Source: Candidatus Moraniibacteriota bacterium (lineage in GTDB: Bacteria > Patescibacteriota > Minisyncoccia > Moranbacterales > UBA2206). From it: DNA of 64,000 nucleotides. Of the stretch, positions 59,934 through 64,000 are shown piece by piece (the stretch's first letter is position 1; every line of letters begins with the position of its first letter). A program made the position numbers and the translations under genes. Below the pieces are notes generated by a model. It was not told the DNA's origin. It ran no database searches and saw only the letters and a list, made by a program, of their open reading frames with translations. The stretch covers positions 33,756 to 97,755 of the forward strand of contig DMXN01000032.1 of assembly GCA_003482885.1 (NCBI GenBank), read 5' to 3'.

Positions 59934-60801
59934 AATCAATATAGTTGTTTTAAATTGCAACGGAAAAGATGTTTTAAAAAAATGCCTAGCGGGTCTTTTT
60001 CGCTTAAATTACCCGAATTTTGAAGTGGTTGTGGCGGATAATAATTCCACTGACGGATCGCTGGAAAACGCTCGGCGAGATTTTTCTCGCGCAACTTTTA
60101 TTAAAAATGAACAAGATCTTGGTTTTTCCGCCGGCAACAATATCGGCATCAGATATTCTTTGGAAAAAATGGCAAACTTTATTTTTTTATTGAGCAGTCA
60201 ATTAGAGATAGATAAAAATTGCTTGACCAAACTGACGGAAGCGGCCGAAAAAAATCCCGAAGCGGGAATTTTCAGTCCAATAATTTTTTCCGGTAATAGC
60301 GATAAGGTTTATTTTTCCGGCGGAAAGATTGATTGGTGGAGAATGAAAAGTATTTGTCATTCCCGCGAAGGCGGGAATCCAGATTTTATTTCCGGCGACG
60401 CGATGTTTATTCGGGCGGAAGTTTTCAAAAAAATCGGACTGTTAGACGAAGATTTCTTTCTTTCTTGGGGAGATATCGATTTCAGTTTCAGGGCGAAAAA
60501 AGCCGGATTTTCTTTGTTGGTTGCGTCGGATTCAACCGCGCGTTATTTTGAAAATAGTGATAAAGAAAATAAAAGCCAGGGTATTTATTGGCAAACACTT
60601 TCAGAGCTAATGTTTTTTCAAAAAAATTCCCCGCGTTTTTTAAAACCGTGGGTCGCTTTTTGTATTTTTCTGCGCAAAGTTAAAAATCAATTTGATGTGC
60701 GGAAAAATAAAACAGAAATAAATTTGGCAGTACGGAAAGCGTATGAGGATTTTGGGGGAATAGGGAAAAGTAAAAAACGATCTAAACAAGATGCTATTTA
60801 A
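59917..60801 (+). CDS. GT2-family glycosyltransferase with an in-frame REP insertion
   Basis: This 294-aa GT-A enzyme has NIVVLNCNGKDVLKKCLAGL, the nucleotide-sugar site VVVADNNSTDGSLENARRDF, DLGFSAGNNIGIRYS, and GDAMFIRAEVFKKIGLLDED with the ED-x-D-like end. It probably acts on the lipid carrier during surface glycan synthesis. Residues CHSREGGNPDF (about 148-158) are encoded by the palindromic repeat at 60356-60382 and precede GDAMF, so the insertion sits in a tolerated loop. It overlaps the next gene by 11 bp. Confidence 0.9.
   Translation: MKLFPKINIVVLNCNGKDVLKKCLAGLFRLNYPNFEVVVADNNSTDGSLENARRDFSRATFIKNEQDLGFSAGNNIGIRYSLEKMANFIFLLSSQLEIDKNCLTKLTEAAEKNPEAGIFSPIIFSGNSDKVYFSGGKIDWWRMKSICHSREGGNPDFISGDAMFIRAEVFKKIGLLDEDFFLSWGDIDFSFRAKKAGFSLLVASDSTARYFENSDKENKSQGIYWQTLSELMFFQKNSPRFLKPWVAFCIFLRKVKNQFDVRKNKTEINLAVRKAYEDFGGIGKSKKRSKQDAI
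60356..60382. repeat. REP unit inside the GT2 gene
   Basis: GTCATTCCCGCGAAGGCGGG then AATCCAG, 27 bp and in frame (nine codons, reading CHSREGGNP). It matches the two arms of the REPIN at 38871-39031. Confidence 0.85.
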
Positions 60802-62065
60802 CTTGCTTCTTATTTTTTGTTTCTATCTGCCGTTTCAAGTCGCGTTGAATCCCAGCGCGGGAATTGATTTGGCAAGCGGGCGGGTTTTTATACTCCTACT
60901 GTTTTTTTTGTGGCTGGCGGACGGTTTGAAAAAGAGGCGGATTTTTTTGCAAAATAGCAAAGCGTTTTTTTTTATTTTAAGTTTTCTTTTTCTCAACTTT
61001 TTTTCTTTGTTTTTCGCGCGGAATATTGATTGGTCGATTAGAAAATTATTATTTTTGTTTTCTGTTTTTCCGTTATATTTTATTGTTGCGGATTTAGCGA
61101 ATACAAAAGAGAAGATGGAAAAAATAATCAAGGCGTTAGTCTGGGGCGGTTTTCTTGCGACATTATTGGGCATTTTTCAATTCGCGGCGCAATTTATTTT
61201 CGGTCTTGAAGCGGTGTATAATTTTTGGGCGGAGCATATCTCTCCGATTTTTTTGGGCGCCAATGTGACGGAAGCGGTTTTACAAAATCCCAGCTGGCTG
61301 GTGGATATTTCCGGACGCGCCTATTTGCGCGCGATTGGCGCTTTTCCCGATCCGCATATGCTGTCTTTTTTTCTAGGAATGTTATTGCCGTTCGCATTGG
61401 GATTATTTTTCAAAACTAAAAATAAATTTTATTTAACAATTTTTTTTGTAATGCTTTTGGCGGATCTTTTGACATTTTCACGCGGAGGATATTTAGGGCT
61501 GGTGGCGGGAATTTTAGCAGTGGTTATATTTTCGTGGAATAAATTAAAAAATAAATATAAATTGGCTCTAACTTTTGCGGTTATTTTGGCGAGTATTTTA
61601 TTGATAATTCCCGGTCCGATTTCGCAAAGATTTTTTTCCAGTTTTAATTTCAAGGAAGGCTCGAATCAAGGACGGATAGAAATTTGGAAACAGGCGGGAG
61701 AAGTGATTTCGATGTATCCGTTTTTCGGTGTTGGCATTGGTAATTATCCGTTGGAAATCAAAGCGGCCGCAGATTATCGCGAGCCGATTTACGCGCATAG
61801 TAATTATTTGGATATTGCGGCAGAAACAGGATTGATTAATTTGGCGGTTTGGCTGGGATTGGCGGGATTTTTGATTTTAAATTTTCTCAAAAATTTTCGG
61901 CAAGACATTTTATTTTTTTGCGCCGGAATCAGTGTTATAATCTTTTCGGCGCATTCTTTGGTGGAAACTTCATTATATTCCCCGATAGTTTTGCCATTGT
62001 TTTTGATTGTTGCTGGTTTTACGCGTTTGCTACCATCCCAAGGCTATAATTTTTTGGAAAAATAA
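60791..62065 (+). CDS. O-antigen ligase/polymerase-like membrane protein 1
   Basis: The 424-aa protein has about ten membrane helices and the O-antigen-ligase (PF04932-like) core: TFSRGGYLGLVAGILAVVIF and GRIEIWKQAGEVISMYPFFG with a following VGIGNYPLEIKAAADYREPI in the long periplasmic loop. Such proteins (WaaL or Wzy types) transfer or polymerise sugars on the outer face. It is translationally coupled to the GT2 gene. Confidence 0.86.
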   Translation: MLFNLLLIFCFYLPFQVALNPSAGIDLASGRVFILLLFFLWLADGLKKRRIFLQNSKAFFFILSFLFLNFFSLFFARNIDWSIRKLLFLFSVFPLYFIVADLANTKEKMEKIIKALVWGGFLATLLGIFQFAAQFIFGLEAVYNFWAEHISPIFLGANVTEAVLQNPSWLVDISGRAYLRAIGAFPDPHMLSFFLGMLLPFALGLFFKTKNKFYLTIFFVMLLADLLTFSRGGYLGLVAGILAVVIFSWNKLKNKYKLALTFAVILASILLIIPGPISQRFFSSFNFKEGSNQGRIEIWKQAGEVISMYPFFGVGIGNYPLEIKAAADYREPIYAHSNYLDIAAETGLINLAVWLGLAGFLILNFLKNFRQDILFFCAGISVIIFSAHSLVETSLYSPIVLPLFLIVAGFTRLLPSQGYNFLEK

Positions 62066-62073
62066 TTTATTGA

Positions 62074-62106
62074 TCGTAGAGACGAGGCAGTGCCTCGTCT
62101 CTACGA
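62074..62106. repeat. 33-bp perfect palindrome between the two O-antigen ligase genes
   Basis: TCGTAGAGACGAGGCA (62074-62089) and its exact reverse complement (62091-62106) with a single G in the centre. It begins 8 bp after the first gene's stop and lies before the second gene's start. There is no T run, so it is not a standard terminator. Confidence 0.85.
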
Positions 62107-62119
62107 AGACGGATCAAAA

Positions 62120-63274
62120 ATGAAAAAAATAATTAACCTAGAAAATTTAATTTATTTAACAATATTCGCGTTGCCGAGCTATCTTTTGCGGTTTAGTTTT
62201 TTTGGTTTTCCGACGAATGTTTTAGATGGCTTGATTGCAGTATGCGTAGTTTGGCGAATATTTTTTTATGAAGAAAAAATAGATTATAAATTATTTTTTG
62301 AAAAATATAAGCCGTTTGTTTTTTCCGTTGGTTTGATTTTTTTCGGCTTGACTGTTTCAGTTTTGGCAAATAAAAATTATGCCGCCGGTTTCGGAATAAT
62401 CAAGAGCTGGTTTCTTTTGCCATTAGTATTTTCTTTGGTTGTTAGCTCTGTGATCAAAGAAGATAAAATTAAAAATATTTTTTTAGCGTATTATATTTCC
62501 GCTTTTATTGTCGCCTTGGTTTCTTTGGGCTATTTTTTCTTGGGACAAATCACTTATGATGGAAGGTTGGCGGGAATTTTCAATTCACCGAATTATTTGG
62601 CGATGTATCTCGCGCCGGCGGTTTTTATCGGGTGTCAATTATTTTTTGGCGCCAGTAGAAACAGTAAAACATTTTTTTTAATATCCGGCGCGATTATTTT
62701 AGCGGCGCTGTATTTGACTTTTTCCTATGCGGCGTGGGTTGCCGCTGCTGTTGCGTTAGTTCTAGTTTTTATTTTAGAGAAAAAAATAAACTGGAAAAAA
62801 GTATTGATTATAATTTTTGCGATAATAATTTTATTTTCTTCGCAAGTTGAAAAAAATAAATTTTCCAGTCTGGCTAATTTAGATGAAAGATCTTCTTTGC
62901 AATCAAGGATGATGATTTGGCGGTCGGTGGAAAAGATGCTGGCGGATAATTGGTTTTGGGGAATCGGGGCGGGAAATTTTCAGGAAAAATATTTGGAAAA
63001 TCAAAAATATTTTCCTCCATATTTAGAATGGGCGGTTCCGCATCCGCATAATTTATTTCTAACCTTTTGGCTTTATGGCGGTATTTTCGGGCTGGCTGGA
63101 TTTATAATGTTGCTTTATTTTTGGTTCGCGAAAGTTTTATCGACAACAAAAAATTCCCAACTAAAATTCATAGCGCTGGGAATTATGTTTTATATTCTTC
63201 TTCACGGATTAGTAGACACAACTTATTTTAAAAACGATTTGGCGGTTTTGTTTTGGATGTTGTTTGCAATTTAA
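62120..63274 (+). CDS. O-antigen ligase/polymerase-like membrane protein 2
   Basis: The protein (384 aa from ATG 62120) has about ten membrane helices, LTFSYAAWVAAAVALVLVFI, SSLQSRMMIWRSVEKMLADN and WFWGIGAGNFQEKYLENQ-type periplasmic loop, with PHPHNLFLTFWLYGG, the typical HN segment of the Wzy_C family. It is similar in layout to the preceding gene, so the pair may be an old duplication. The GTG at 62090 would lie in the palindrome and is rejected. Its stop codon lies in the next palindrome. Confidence 0.86.
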   Translation: MKKIINLENLIYLTIFALPSYLLRFSFFGFPTNVLDGLIAVCVVWRIFFYEEKIDYKLFFEKYKPFVFSVGLIFFGLTVSVLANKNYAAGFGIIKSWFLLPLVFSLVVSSVIKEDKIKNIFLAYYISAFIVALVSLGYFFLGQITYDGRLAGIFNSPNYLAMYLAPAVFIGCQLFFGASRNSKTFFLISGAIILAALYLTFSYAAWVAAAVALVLVFILEKKINWKKVLIIIFAIIILFSSQVEKNKFSSLANLDERSSLQSRMMIWRSVEKMLADNWFWGIGAGNFQEKYLENQKYFPPYLEWAVPHPHNLFLTFWLYGGIFGLAGFIMLLYFWFAKVLSTTKNSQLKFIALGIMFYILLHGLVDTTYFKNDLAVLFWMLFAI

Positions 63275-63308
63275 TTGTCATCCCCGCGAAGGCGGGGATG
63301 ACAATTAA
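63271..63308. repeat. 38-bp perfect palindrome of the REP family, between convergent genes
   Basis: TTAATTGTCATCCCCGC (63271-63287) and GCGGGGATGACAATTAA (63292-63308) pair perfectly around GAAG. The GTCATCCCCGC core is the one in the REPIN. The stop codons of the genes on both sides lie within or next to it, and it may terminate both transcripts. Confidence 0.85.
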
Positions 63309-63310
63309 AA

Positions 63311-64000
63311 CTATAATGTTATTCGATACAGCTTCCCATCCGTTTTATTCACGAAGAATAAAATACTTTCATCATTATTAAGAAAAAGATTGGTAGCATC
63401 GTATTTGGCGGTGATTTTTTCCAGTTCGATAACGCGAGCTTTTTCTCCGGTTGTCGTGTTAATTTTCCAAAAAGTGTCGGCGGTGCGGAATTTTTCTTGG
63501 TTATAATCATTGGGCATAATAGCGCCGGCAGGAATTTCTCCCGGCAGGGCGCAGAGAATATTTTTATTGTCTTTCATCCAAACGCACTTGGAAACCAGTG
63601 TCGGCATATTCAGATTTTTAAATTCTCCGCCATTAGAATTGGCAATAGAAAGCTGAATTTTATTGCCGCCCTTGGCGTCGGAATGGCTGATTAAAACATA
63701 ACTTCCGTTATTGTTCCAAAGATAATCGGCGCCGAACAAACCTTTCATAATTTCCTTTTCTTCTCCGCCAACCAAAGGAACGGATTTGAAAATTGTTTCA
63801 AAAAAACTGTCCGGTTTGTTCCAAAAAGAAACCGATCCGCTTTGCGGAATTTGCGCGATAGAAATATCGCGAAAAGCGATATCAGCCAATTTTGTCCAAT
63901 TGCTTCCGTCAGGATCGGAAATATTCAAGGATCTTTTTTTTGTTTTGGAATCGTAATATTTATAAAATATACGGTTGCCGGTATTTTGCCAAGCGATTTC
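63311..64000 (-). CDS. WD40/PD40-like beta-propeller protein, N-terminus off window
   Basis: The frame is open from the right edge to the stop at 63311 (at least 229 residues of the C-terminal part). It reads in repeated strands of PD40 or TolB type: AWQNTGNRIFYKYYDSKTKK, DYLWNNNGSYVLISHSDAKG, CVWMKDNKNILCALPGE and LFLNNDESILFFVNKTDGKL. The N-terminus (signal, anchor) lies outside, so location is unknown. It is convergent with the second O-antigen ligase gene. Confidence 0.78.
   Translation of the reverse strand, partial: EIAWQNTGNRIFYKYYDSKTKKRSLNISDPDGSNWTKLADIAFRDISIAQIPQSGSVSFWNKPDSFFETIFKSVPLVGGEEKEIMKGLFGADYLWNNNGSYVLISHSDAKGGNKIQLSIANSNGGEFKNLNMPTLVSKCVWMKDNKNILCALPGEIPAGAIMPNDYNQEKFRTADTFWKINTTTGEKARVIELEKITAKYDATNLFLNNDESILFFVNKTDGKLYRITL

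Noticed and set aside
62090..62092. GTG start of the second O-antigen ligase gene
   Set aside because: It lies in the centre of a perfect palindrome; ATG 62120 begins the hydrophobic domain properly.
1..64000. Alternative genetic code with TGA as Gly or Trp
   Set aside because: TGA ends many well-supported genes, for example the coupled genes with ATGA overlaps, and core proteins need no TGA readthrough.

Overview
The window looks like chromosome from a Candidate Phyla Radiation (Patescibacteria) bacterium, probably of the Parcubacteria/Moranbacteria kind. This is inferred from gene content and style, not from a marker-gene tree. The DNA is AT-rich with many long A/T runs. Genes are tightly packed and often overlap by 4-25 bp. 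Core proteins are compact (IF-2 lacks the long N-terminal extension). Families common in CPR are present: VirB2-like small pilins, DUF4446, and AbiE modules. TGA is used as a stop, so the Gracilibacteria/Absconditabacteria code is excluded.

Layout. 1-4.1 kb: a secreted beta-propeller protein running off the left edge and a class A penicillin-binding protein. 4.1-5.6 kb: AbiE toxin-antitoxin module 1, between near-identical 35-bp direct repeats. 5.6-12.5 kb: one minus-strand operon that begins with ruvC and continues with a 7TM protein, an ATP-grasp/retropepsin fusion, two more ATP-grasp ligases, a glycosyltransferase and a MATCAP-like (DUF1704) metallopeptidase. This looks like a peptide/amide-ligation pathway at the envelope. 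12.6-14 kb: AbiE module 2. 14.2-16.3 kb: a radical SAM enzyme translationally coupled to a 40-residue acidic peptide, with a divergent TrmB-type regulator. Peptide and enzyme share an N-terminal GFEGSAG block; this is the best candidate for an undescribed (RiPP-like) system. 16.3-20.9 kb: RNA ligase, YebC, site-2 protease, L28, AbiE module 3, Ndk. 21-28.5 kb: a DUF4143 ATPase with a perfect 20-bp palindromic promoter, then a four-gene restriction-modification operon (RadC-methyltransferase fusion, AlwI-like nuclease, second methyltransferase, TIGR04141-like protein).

28.6-33.3 kb: ftsK-rodZ-recA and a tiny Cys-rich membrane protein. 33.4-34.7 kb: AbiE module 4. 34.9-36.7 kb: a compositionally distinct, GC-richer pair of unknown genes. 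36.7-42.4 kb: a second DUF4143 ATPase, four VirB2/T4SS-pilin-like genes containing a REPIN-like element, an ABC substrate-binding lipoprotein and a methyltransferase. 42.4-51.8 kb: DUF4446, a broken gene, infB-rbfA-nrnA, nfo, a BRO protein, a second TrmB divergent locus, a phosphoesterase and a type 4 uracil-DNA glycosylase. 52.2-52.4 kb: tRNA-Leu and tRNA-Cys. 52.4-58.4 kb: replication-origin region with dnaN, dnaA, DnaA boxes, rpmH, rnpA, yidC and khpB. 58.4-63.3 kb: surface polysaccharide genes (flippase, GT2, two O-antigen ligase/polymerase proteins). The right edge cuts a WD40/PD40-like propeller gene.

Four AbiE modules, one restriction system and several families of short palindromic repeats (some inside reading frames) mark this as an accessory-rich stretch around the origin.
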